The notes beneath the pieces are model-generated. The model saw nothing but the letters and a program-made list of their open reading frames with translations. It made no database searches and was not told where the DNA came from. Shown here piece by piece: positions 1-4,913 of a DNA stretch of 7,664 nucleotides (position 1 is the stretch's first letter; the number at the start of each line of letters is the position of its first letter). Source of the stretch: an uncultured Alphaproteobacteria bacterium (GTDB taxonomy: Bacteria; Pseudomonadota; Alphaproteobacteria; Rs-D84); NCBI GenBank assembly GCA_944390185.1, contig CALXPA010000040.1, positions 1-7,664 of the forward strand. The letters run 5' to 3'. A program made the position numbers and the translations under genes.

Positions 1-570
1 AATCCGATTGCGGCGTCGGTAAAGCGATTGTATAACAAGAGTGCACCATTGTTAATATGCGAGGCGTTGTTGTTCGGTGTCGCGGCGATATTGATGGTGG
101 TCAAGCCAGTCGCGATTCTGACCGCACTGACGCTGGTTATTGGGATTGCGTTGGTGTTGTTCGGGCTGTATCGGACAATTGCTGGGTTTGTTGTATCGCG
201 TGACGCAGGTGGCGGATGGTTTGACGTTCTGTTCGGACTGTTGACCGTGGTGCTGGGGGTACTGTTTTGTATCTATCCGGTGGGGTCGGTCATCAGTATG
301 GTTTACATATTCGTCGTCTTGTTTGCGTTCCGTGCAGTGTTGTCGTTGGTATTCTCGATAAACATGATACGGGCCAAGGTCGGACATTATTGGTTTGATT
401 TGATAATGTCGATAATACTGATTGCGCTGGCGGTGCTGTTGTTGGTTTATCCGATGGCGGGCGCCGTGGTGATGGTGTACTATTTGGCGATGACGCTGTT
501 GTTGTACGCCGCCGCAGATGTTTATATGTACATTGAAATATTGCGACTGAAACGTTTAGTGAATGATTAA
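1..570 (+). CDS. HdeD-like (DUF308) multi-pass membrane protein, 5' end outside window
   Basis: The frame is open from base 1 to the TAA at 568-570, giving 189 visible codons; I treat it as 5'-partial. A TTG at 28-30 could be a start, but no Shine-Dalgarno precedes it and the reading frame continues upstream. The protein is almost entirely hydrophobic, with about six membrane segments. Two stretches resemble each other, GGWFDVLFGLLTVVLGVL and HYWFDLIMSIILIALAVLL, each ending in a YP pair. This internal repeat of membrane hairpins is typical of the HdeD/DUF308 family, whose members are about 180-190 residues long. E. coli HdeD is linked to acid resistance, but the biochemical role of the family is poorly defined, so only an inner-membrane location is claimed. 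The gene ends directly before a strong terminator. Family assignment is by composition and repeat pattern. Confidence 0.75.
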   Translation, partial: NPIAASVKRLYNKSAPLLICEALLFGVAAILMVVKPVAILTALTLVIGIALVLFGLYRTIAGFVVSRDAGGGWFDVLFGLLTVVLGVLFCIYPVGSVISMVYIFVVLFAFRAVLSLVFSINMIRAKVGHYWFDLIMSIILIALAVLLLVYPMAGAVVMVYYLAMTLLLYAAADVYMYIEILRLKRLVND

Positions 571-573
571 GAT

Positions 574-607
574 AAATCGCCCAGTCGGGCGATTTTTTAT
601 TTTTTTG
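574..607 (+). terminator. Rho-independent terminator of the HdeD-like gene
   Basis: A perfect 9-bp stem (574-582 with 587-595, tetraloop AGTC, core AATCGCCC/GGGCGATT) begins 3 bases after the stop codon. T-rich sequence runs to about 607. Confidence 0.9.
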
Positions 608-611
608 TTTT

Positions 612-642
612 GGGGGCGCGTTAAAAACGCCCCTTGTTTTTT
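612..642 (+). terminator. Second tandem terminator hairpin
   Basis: GGGGCG (613-618) pairs with CGCCCC (628-633) across an A-rich loop, followed by TTGTTTTTT. It backs up the first terminator and insulates the tRNA gene. Its T-tract also supplies the likely -35 box of the tRNA promoter. Confidence 0.7.
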
Positions 643-661
643 AATAAAAATCGTTTATAAT
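634..661 (+). promoter_or_regulatory. Promoter of tRNA-Arg
   Basis: The -10 box is a perfect TATAAT at 656-661. A fair -35 box, TTGTTT, lies at 634-639 with a 16-bp spacer. Transcription would begin near 668, giving a 5' leader of only about 4 nt before the mature tRNA. Confidence 0.65.
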
Positions 662-671
662 TGCGCTTAGT

Positions 672-748
672 GCGCCCATAGCTCAGCTGGATAGAGCATC
701 GGATTTCTAATCCGCAGGTCGCAGGTTCGAATCCTGCTGGGCGCGCCA
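672..748 (+). tRNA. tRNA-Arg (anticodon TCT/UCU), CCA encoded
   Basis: A full 77-nt cloverleaf. The acceptor is GCGCCCA (672-678) with TGGGCGC (738-744), then discriminator G745 and an encoded CCA (746-748). The D stem is GCTC/GAGC (681-684/694-697). The anticodon arm is 699-703/711-715 with loop TTTCTAA (704-710) and anticodon TCT at 706-708, which reads AGA and AGG. The T arm is GCAGG/CCTGC with loop TTCGAAT. The only blemish is a U-C mismatch at the base of the anticodon stem (pair 27-43). The gene has its own promoter and stands alone. Its last 19 nt are the first part of a 106-bp direct repeat. Confidence 0.96.
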
Positions 749-835
749 GAAATTTAACCGACGACGTAGTTGGCGGTTTAATTTATGTGCAAGTCCCAGG
801 ATTTGAACCTGCGAAGGAAGCAGTTCGAACCGCCG
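730..835 (+). repeat. 106-bp direct repeat, copy 1 (starts inside the tRNA T-loop)
   Basis: Bases 730-835 are identical to 894-999, an offset of 164 bp. This copy comprises the last 19 nt of the tRNA (from the T-loop through CCA) plus 87 nt of flank. Within it, GGCGGTT (772-778) can pair with AACCGCC (828-834). CTGC (809-812) can pair with GCAG (820-823), extended by GAA/TTC with one bulge, so the module can fold into a nested hairpin. Confidence 0.93.
797..814 (-). repeat. Inverted copy of the tRNA T-arm
   Basis: Read on the minus strand, 814-797 is TCGCAGGTTCAAATCCTG. It matches the tRNA-Arg T-arm at 719-736 at 17 of 18 positions; the one difference is in the T-loop (A for G). The second module carries the same inverted copy at 961-978. 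No complete cloverleaf surrounds either copy, so these are tRNA-derived fragments, not functional genes. Confidence 0.8.
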
Positions 836-893
836 GCGAGAGATGTACGGCAGTACATCGGTGAGCGAAGCGAACGAGCCAAGGTGGCGTAGC
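836..893 (+). repeat. 58-bp spacer with a palindromic hairpin between the two repeat copies
   Basis: This segment separates the two identical 106-bp modules. It holds a perfect 7-bp hairpin (GATGTAC 842-848, loop GGCA, GTACATC 853-859), followed by the repetitive stretch GAGCGAAGCGAACGAG (863-878). I see no coding potential. Phrases like this occur near tRNA genes in some other bacteria from memory, but I cannot place it in a named repeat family. Confidence 0.5.
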
Positions 894-999
894 AATCCTG
901 CTGGGCGCGCCAGAAATTTAACCGACGACGTAGTTGGCGGTTTAATTTATGTGCAAGTCCCAGGATTTGAACCTGCGAAGGAAGCAGTTCGAACCGCCG
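894..999 (+). repeat. 106-bp direct repeat, copy 2 (with orphan tRNA 3' end)
   Basis: Identical to 730-835. It begins with a 19-nt orphan copy of the tRNA-Arg 3' end (894-912, including CCA) that has no 5' half. At its right end, AACCGCC (992-998) can pair with GGTGGTT (1031-1037) and is followed by a T-rich run. This is a weak candidate for the tRNA transcript terminator. Confidence 0.93.
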
Positions 1000-1057
1000 C
1001 AAAAAGGCGAAGAATCTGTCTGTTGTGGACGGTGGTTTTTGTTTTGTAAATTTATCG

Positions 1058-1086
1058 TTGAAAAAATCTAGGTTTTTCAATAATAT
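1058..1086 (+). promoter_or_regulatory. Promoter of structured RNA-1
   Basis: TTGAAA (1058-1063, 5 of 6 matches to consensus) and TAATAT (1081-1086, 4 of 6) are separated by exactly 17 bp. Transcription would start near 1093, at the foot of the first hairpin of RNA-1. Confidence 0.55.
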
Positions 1087-1092
1087 TAAACT

Positions 1093-1323
1093 TGAACCAA
1101 CAGGGATGCTGGTTCGGGGCCGTAGAAAGCCCAGTTTATCCGGTGCGAAATGCATCGTAAATCTGATGTTTCGGTGCTTATTTCGCATCGTTATTGTCCC
1201 CGATTTTGGTCGGGGGGCCGTTTGTTATAGAACAGGACTTTGTCCAAAGACAGCGGGAATCGTTGATAAACTGATTTTTCTAACCCCCCGACCACCAAAT
1301 TCTGTTTGGTGGATGTTTTTTTT
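1093..1323 (+). ncRNA. Structured RNA-1: sRNA or attenuating leader with a three-strand switch
   Basis: A roughly 230-nt non-coding stretch with a promoter, dense structure and terminator. The hairpins in order are: 1094-1099/1110-1115 (GAACCA/TGGTTC); 1117-1120/1129-1132; a long stem 1141-1157/1172-1190 with 8 perfect pairs TGCGAAAT/ATTTCGCA, a 2-nt bulge and 6 more pairs. Next is a switch. CCCCGA (C1, 1199-1204) can pair with TCGGGG (1210-1215). The larger G-rich strand A (GGTCGGGGGG, 1208-1217) can instead pair over 10 bp with B (CCCCCCGACC, 1284-1293). B adjoins the terminator at 1292. The tail matches RNA-2 on the opposite strand with compensatory changes, which argues that the fold is real. 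It ends 21 nt before the ATG of the cysteine-rich gene, so it could be its leader or a stand-alone sRNA. I recognise no named family. Confidence 0.6.
1292..1323 (+). terminator. Terminator of RNA-1, just upstream of the cysteine-rich gene
   Basis: A perfect 8-bp stem CCACCAAA/TTTGGTGG (1292-1299/1305-1312, loop TTCTG) is followed by ATG and eight Ts (1316-1323). I see no promoter between it and the gene at 1345. Expression of that gene therefore seems to depend on read-through or on controlled antitermination. Confidence 0.85.
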
Positions 1324-1344
1324 ACAGCCAAAAAAGGGGGAATA

Positions 1345-2121
1345 ATGAAAAAAATCATTTTTACGATAATCGTGTTTGGTATCTGTTGTGATGCTGGGGC
1401 GAAGTGGGGACCAAACTTTGGATCCGGGGACAGCTGTGTCGTAGAGTACAAGGGGAAGCGAAGATTTTATTTCTGTGGTAAATCACAGGACGAGTGTGCC
1501 GGGAAAAAAGTCAGAAAGCGTTCTGAAGAAAATATATACTTGCATAAGGGTGAATTTGATTCGGTCGTTGATACTGATCGAACGTTTTTTTGCTGTAACC
1601 CCGATAATGCAGATAAGGGGCGTTTTGTAGAGGGCGAGTCATGGTGGGTCGCGGATTCGTATACAGAGGTAAAACAACTGACCGATGGGACATGTAATGT
1701 TGAGAAACGGCAAAACATCTGTGGTGATGTGGTTGTCGTGGGTGATTGCAGCGAACCTGACGATTGCCCAGATGGTAAAATTCTGCGTAACAAGGAATGC
1801 GTTACCCCATGTGACGCGGGCAGTGTTTTTGAAAGTGAAGAATCTAATCAGTGTATACAATGTGAAACAACGAAATACCAGGGCATCGACAGCACATTCA
1901 AATGCGTAAAGTGCGATCGAGATACCGAATGGTGGGATGATAAAAATAAAGAGTGTGTCAAAAAATCTGATTATACCAGGATTTCACGTGATGTAATGCG
2001 CCAATGTTACATGTGTCCTAATAACATAACGTTCCAAGAATGCGTGTGGATGTTAAGTATGTCAAAGGAATACAGCGTGGAAAAGCAAAATCAAATAAAG
2101 GCGGACTGTGATTTGAATTAA
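1345..2121 (+). CDS. Secreted cysteine-rich protein of unknown function
   Basis: 258 codons from the ATG at 1345, chosen because a strong GGGGG ribosome-binding site (1336-1340) precedes it by 4 nt and because it yields a clean signal peptide. The frame also extends back to 1306, but that part overlaps the terminator. Residues 1-19 form a signal peptide: a Lys pair, a hydrophobic core IIFTIIVFGICC, and a probable signal peptidase I site after AGA. The mature part has 20 cysteines in about 239 residues, including three CxxC pairs (CIQC, CVKC, CYMC) in the second half. The even number of cysteines and predicted export suggest a disulfide-bonded periplasmic or surface protein. I see no transmembrane anchor, enzymatic motif or classic lipobox. 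I do not recognise a named family; similar Cys-rich proteins seem to occur in uncultured gut alphaproteobacteria, a recollection only. No clear terminator follows. Confidence 0.85.
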   Translation: MKKIIFTIIVFGICCDAGAKWGPNFGSGDSCVVEYKGKRRFYFCGKSQDECAGKKVRKRSEENIYLHKGEFDSVVDTDRTFFCCNPDNADKGRFVEGESWWVADSYTEVKQLTDGTCNVEKRQNICGDVVVVGDCSEPDDCPDGKILRNKECVTPCDAGSVFESEESNQCIQCETTKYQGIDSTFKCVKCDRDTEWWDDKNKECVKKSDYTRISRDVMRQCYMCPNNITFQECVWMLSMSKEYSVEKQNQIKADCDLN

Positions 2122-2154
2122 GAATTCATACCTGGGGTGCGCGGCAGGCGAATG

Positions 2155-2163
2155 TGTTATAAT
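2155..2163 (+). promoter_or_regulatory. Extended -10 promoter of tspO
   Basis: TGTTATAAT is a perfect extended -10 element (TG, one base, TATAAT at 2158-2163). No good -35 box lies 16-18 bp upstream, as is common for extended -10 promoters. The predicted start is near 2170, about 23 nt before the ATG. Confidence 0.6.
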
Positions 2164-2192
2164 GACGGTGTATAAAATCAAGGGAGTGTTGA

Positions 2193-2663
2193 ATGAAAAA
2201 GTTTTTACTGTTTGTTTTGGCAATTGCGATATCTTTTTTGCCCGGTATTATTGGCATGATGTTTTCGCCAGATGGCGCATCGGACATCTGGTATAATACG
2301 CTGATGAAGCCGGCTGTCACACCAGACGGATGGGTGTTCGCAGTTGTATGGCCAATATTGTATTTCTTGTTGGGGATTGCGTTGTACCTGATTATGGTTG
2401 ATAAAACACGCATCAGCAAAGTAAAGTCGTATTCATTGTTTGCCGTACATATGGGATTGAATGCGTTATGGTCTTATTTGTTCTTTGGAATAAATTTGAC
2501 CAGTGCGGCGTTGATAGTATTGTTGTTGCTGATTGGATTTACAATATGGATGATGGTCGCGTTCCGGCAAATCAGTCGGCCAGCATACTATCTGGTTTGG
2601 CCGTATATTATATGGCTGGTGTTTGCGTTGTATCTGAACAGTGCGGTTGTATTCTTGAACTAA
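2193..2663 (+). CDS. tspO: TspO/MBR family membrane protein
   Basis: 156 residues with five hydrophobic segments, the usual size and topology of the tryptophan-rich sensory protein family (bacterial homologs of the mitochondrial translocator protein). Visible family motifs are WYNTLMKPAVTPDGWVF at about 31-47 followed by VVWPILYFLLGIALY, then NALWSYLFFG at about 90-99, and YYLVWPYIIWLVFALYLN near the C-terminus. Family members bind porphyrins and other tetrapyrroles; Rhodobacter TspO regulates photosynthesis genes and others act in stress responses. The ligand here is not determined. The ATG at 2193 is supported by AGGGAG (2181-2186), 6 nt upstream. Transcribed from its own extended -10 promoter, it converges on the ftsB-like gene with a shared terminator between. 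Confidence 0.93.
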   Translation: MKKFLLFVLAIAISFLPGIIGMMFSPDGASDIWYNTLMKPAVTPDGWVFAVVWPILYFLLGIALYLIMVDKTRISKVKSYSLFAVHMGLNALWSYLFFGINLTSAALIVLLLLIGFTIWMMVAFRQISRPAYYLVWPYIIWLVFALYLNSAVVFLN

Positions 2664-2665
2664 AC

Positions 2666-2708
2666 AAAAACATCAGGTCGCCAAAATTGGCGACCTGGTT
2701 ATATTTTT
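2666..2708. terminator. Bidirectional terminator between tspO and ftsB
   Basis: A perfect 10-bp stem, CAGGTCGCCA (2674-2683) with TGGCGACCTG (2688-2697) and loop AAAT. T-runs are present in both directions: TTTTT at 2704-2708 on the plus strand, and TTTTT at 2670-2666 on the minus strand. It serves two convergent genes and overlaps the minus-strand stop codon region. Confidence 0.9.
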
Positions 2709-3025
2709 AATATCTTGACATCTGGGTCACCAATGTTCAGGTATTTCAGGCCCAGTTCTTCGACGTAATCGGCACTGTATCCCTGTAACAGTTCAATGTG
2801 GCGATTTATTGTTTCCAGTTTCTTGGTTTCTGTGGCCAATTGTTCCTGTTCTGCGTCCAGACGCCAGATATTTATTATAAAATTTTGGACGTTTACGTCG
2901 CCCCAGAATATACGAATAAACGCAAATGCCGCAAAAATAGTCGCAATTACGCCAAATTTGCCACGAAAGCCACCCGACCAGGCGCGCCCAATAAACCCAA
3001 AGAATTTTTTGATTTTTTCCTTCAT
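2699..3025 (-). CDS. ftsB: FtsB/DivIC-like septum formation initiator
   Basis: 108 residues from the ATG at 3025, or 111 from an in-frame ATG at 3034. The layout is that of FtsB/DivIC: a basic N-terminus (MKEKIKKFF), one membrane segment at about 23-42, a coiled coil at about 50-82 (LDAEQEQLATETKKLETINR), then a short acidic-aromatic tail YVEELGLKYLNIGDPDV, which matches the family's EE...L...PDE-like ending. In other bacteria FtsB forms a complex with FtsL and FtsQ and helps activate septal peptidoglycan synthesis at the divisome. I prefer the start at 3025 because a TATAAT at 3038-3033 overlaps the upstream ATG and lies 7 nt from the downstream one, so the mRNA may begin at this AUG. Neither ATG has a Shine-Dalgarno. 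The family assignment rests on architecture because sequence conservation is low. Confidence 0.78.
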   Translation of the reverse strand: MKEKIKKFFGFIGRAWSGGFRGKFGVIATIFAAFAFIRIFWGDVNVQNFIINIWRLDAEQEQLATETKKLETINRHIELLQGYSADYVEELGLKYLNIGDPDVKILKI

Positions 3026-3062
3026 CGGTGGCATTATATCACAAATGTTTGCAAATAATCAA
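3009..3062. promoter_or_regulatory. Overlapping divergent promoters of ftsB and dusB
   Basis: On the minus strand, TTGATT (3062-3057), an 18-bp spacer and a perfect TATAAT (3038-3033) point at the ATG at 3025. On the plus strand, TTGATT (3009-3014), a 17-bp spacer and a weaker CATTAT (3032-3037) point at the ATG at 3045. The -10 elements overlap, and each -35 box lies inside the neighbouring gene. The minus-strand promoter is the more convincing of the two. Confidence 0.5.
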
Positions 3063-3968
3063 ATTTTTGGTGCACCAATGGCTGGGATAACGGACCAGCC
3101 GTTTCGGCGTATCATTCGCATGTTCGCGCCAAATGTGCCCCTGTACACAGAAATGATATCGTGTCATTCGCTGGTGGCGGCGCATAAAAATTGTCTGCGC
3201 AATTTTGACAGATATGATGCCGAGGGTAATATTGGTGCCCAGATATTCGGTGCAGATGTTAATCTGATGGCGGATGCGGCGCGTATTTTGCAAGATGCGG
3301 GCGCGGCATGGATTGATATAAATATGGGGTGCCCTGTGCCAAAGGTTGCCACGCGCAGTGGCGCGGGCGCAAATATGATGCGCGATCATGTTCTGGCTGA
3401 AAAAATTATGCGGGCGGTGGTGCGGGCGGTTCAGATACCTGTATCCATAAAAACGCGACTGGGGTGGGATGATGCGCATCGTGACTGGGCCGAATTAATC
3501 CAGATTGCCGCGGATTGCGGGGTGCGGTTTGCCGCATTGCATGGGCGTACGCGTGCCCAGCTGTATACGGGGGCGTCCGTGTTGCCGGCCTTGAAAGATT
3601 CGCCGATTCCGATTATTGGAAATGGGGATATAAAAACAGCATGTGATGTACAGAACGTCTTGAACCTGGGGTATTGTGGCGCGATGGTTGGTCGGGCAAT
3701 GCTGGGGCGGCCATGGATTTTGGGCCAACTGTTGGGGACGGCCCATGCACCACAAAATATAGGCCAGGTGGCGGTGCGTCATCTGGGGTATATGGTTGAT
3801 TACTATGGCGAACGCAATGCTGTCACCATGTTTCGAAAGCATGCAGCGTGGTATTCGTCTGGGGCGCCGGCATCAAACGAGTTCAGAATTCGCGTAAACC
3901 AGACTAGAAATGTACGTGATTTATGTAATGAAATTTGTGAATTTTGGGGTTGCGAAGTGGAAATATAG
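3045..3968 (+). CDS. dusB: tRNA-dihydrouridine synthase, DusB type
   Basis: 307 residues of an FMN-dependent TIM-barrel enzyme that reduces uridine to dihydrouridine in tRNA D-loops. Key motifs are APMAGITDQPFRR at 10-22 (FMN site), AQIFGAD at 65-71, the catalytic cysteine C96 in NMGCP, KTRLGWDD at 136-143, HGRTRAQLYTG at 166-176, IGNGDI at 191-196 and GRAMLGRPW at 216-224. The smaller helical RNA-binding domain follows from about 240. The open frame extends upstream, but that part is antisense to ftsB; the ATG at 3045 places the FMN motif at the normal distance from the N-terminus. It has no Shine-Dalgarno and may be leaderless. The enzyme is slightly shorter than the 320-330 residues common for DusB. 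rodZ follows 37 bp downstream on the same strand with no terminator between, so co-transcription is likely. Confidence 0.93.
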   Translation: MFANNQIFGAPMAGITDQPFRRIIRMFAPNVPLYTEMISCHSLVAAHKNCLRNFDRYDAEGNIGAQIFGADVNLMADAARILQDAGAAWIDINMGCPVPKVATRSGAGANMMRDHVLAEKIMRAVVRAVQIPVSIKTRLGWDDAHRDWAELIQIAADCGVRFAALHGRTRAQLYTGASVLPALKDSPIPIIGNGDIKTACDVQNVLNLGYCGAMVGRAMLGRPWILGQLLGTAHAPQNIGQVAVRHLGYMVDYYGERNAVTMFRKHAAWYSSGAPASNEFRIRVNQTRNVRDLCNEICEFWGCEVEI

Positions 3969-4005
3969 ATTCTATGATTATGTGAATACCAAGGGAATAT
4001 ATATT

Positions 4006-4860
4006 ATGACAGATAATTTAAATCAAACGCCGCATGACAGTGACAATATGACTGTGGGGGAAATTTTACGTAACACCCGTACCACTGGACGGCGCAAGCG
4101 CGAAATTCCAACAATATCAAAGCAACTGTGTATACGTGAAGAATTTTTACAGGCACTGGAAGATGGAAATTATTCTGTTATTCCAGAAAGTGTTTATACA
4201 TTGGGGTTCGCGCGTAACTATGCGATGGAATTGGGGCTGGACCCGGACGAAATAGTCTGCAAGTTAAAGCGCGAGATGGGGCTGGGGCCTGAATGTGATG
4301 ATGCAGATAATGGTGACACACCCCCCAGCGCATCGGTAACAGAACCGCATGTTGTCTGGTATCGGGCGGCATGGACGCGTGTGATAAAGTTCTGTCGTCG
4401 TTACTGGGTATGGATTTTGGCCGGATTGGTTGTGTTGTCGGTGGCAATTGTCAGTATTGCAATGATTGCGGGTGACAAGTCTGTGGATACGCAGCCAAGT
4501 GCAGATGTGGCGGTTGTGCAAAATGTTGATGATTCTGTGAACGAACCGAAGTACAATGTCGATGTACGTGAACGGTTTGGTACAGAAAATCGTGCCAAGG
4601 CCCAGGTGATATTACAGGCAACCCAAGAATCATGGGTCAAGGTCGAAGATAGACGCGGTAATACCATGTTCAGTCGCGTTCTGGTGCCCGGTGATGTTTA
4701 TTATGTGCCGGTTGGTGACGAATACAGTGCAATTTTTGGTAATGCCGGTGGAATTGATGTCTGGGTGAATGGTGAATTGGCACCGGCCCAGGGCGTGGAT
4801 CATGTCAGGGTGTCTGGAATTGTGTTAAGTCCCGACAGCTTGATGAAATCGGGGCAATAG
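4006..4860 (+). CDS. rodZ: RodZ-like cytoskeletal HTH protein
   Basis: 284 residues with the full RodZ architecture. An N-terminal Xre-like helix-turn-helix domain (HTH_25) spans about 16-90, with TVGEILRNTR and SVYTLGFARNYAMELGLDP. An acidic linker and a basic stretch (RVIKFCRRYW) come next. One membrane helix lies at about 133-156 (WILAGLVVLSVAIVSIAMIAG). A second linker leads to a periplasmic beta-rich DUF4115 domain at about 200-280 (QATQESWVKVEDRRGN, VPVGDEYSAIFGNAG, VDVWVNGE-like region). RodZ links MreB filaments to the membrane and supports rod shape. The ATG at 4006 has AAGGGA (3991-3996) 9 nt upstream; the frame continues back into the end of dusB but without family similarity. It lies downstream of dusB, probably in one operon, and ends at a strong terminator. 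Confidence 0.92.
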   Translation: MTDNLNQTPHDSDNMTVGEILRNTRTTGRRKREIPTISKQLCIREEFLQALEDGNYSVIPESVYTLGFARNYAMELGLDPDEIVCKLKREMGLGPECDDADNGDTPPSASVTEPHVVWYRAAWTRVIKFCRRYWVWILAGLVVLSVAIVSIAMIAGDKSVDTQPSADVAVVQNVDDSVNEPKYNVDVRERFGTENRAKAQVILQATQESWVKVEDRRGNTMFSRVLVPGDVYYVPVGDEYSAIFGNAGGIDVWVNGELAPAQGVDHVRVSGIVLSPDSLMKSGQ

Positions 4861-4865
4861 TTTAT

Positions 4866-4890
4866 AACGGGGCATCGTCCCCGTTTTTTT
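4866..4890 (+). terminator. Terminator of the dusB-rodZ unit
   Basis: AACGGGG (4866-4872) pairs with CCCCGTT (4879-4885) over a 6-nt loop and runs into seven Ts (4884-4890), starting 5 nt after the rodZ stop. Confidence 0.92.
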
Positions 4891-4913
4891 GTTTCAGAAA
4901 AATTATATGGAAT

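Noticed and set aside
813..823. GAAGGAAGCAG resembling the core of SRP (4.5S) RNA
   Set aside because: The pairing partner strands and GGAA tetraloop context of SRP helix 8 are absent, and the segment sits in a tRNA-derived repeat present twice.
730..999. Attachment sites (attL/attR) of an integrated element
   Set aside because: The tRNA-end duplication fits the pattern, but only 164 bp separate the copies and no integrase or cargo is present. Kept only as a possible remnant.
730..999. CRISPR array
   Set aside because: There are only two repeat copies of 106 bp, one containing tRNA sequence, and no cas genes nearby.
707..1188. Minus-strand open frames across the tRNA and the duplicated module
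   Set aside because: They read antisense through the tRNA and its copied 3' end, giving the QDSNLRPAD-type peptide that is a well-known artefact of tRNA loci. No ribosome-binding sites are present.
2130..2149. CCTG...CAGG hairpin as terminator of the cysteine-rich gene
   Set aside because: The stem is only 4 bp and no T-run follows; the region is better explained as the tspO promoter upstream sequence.
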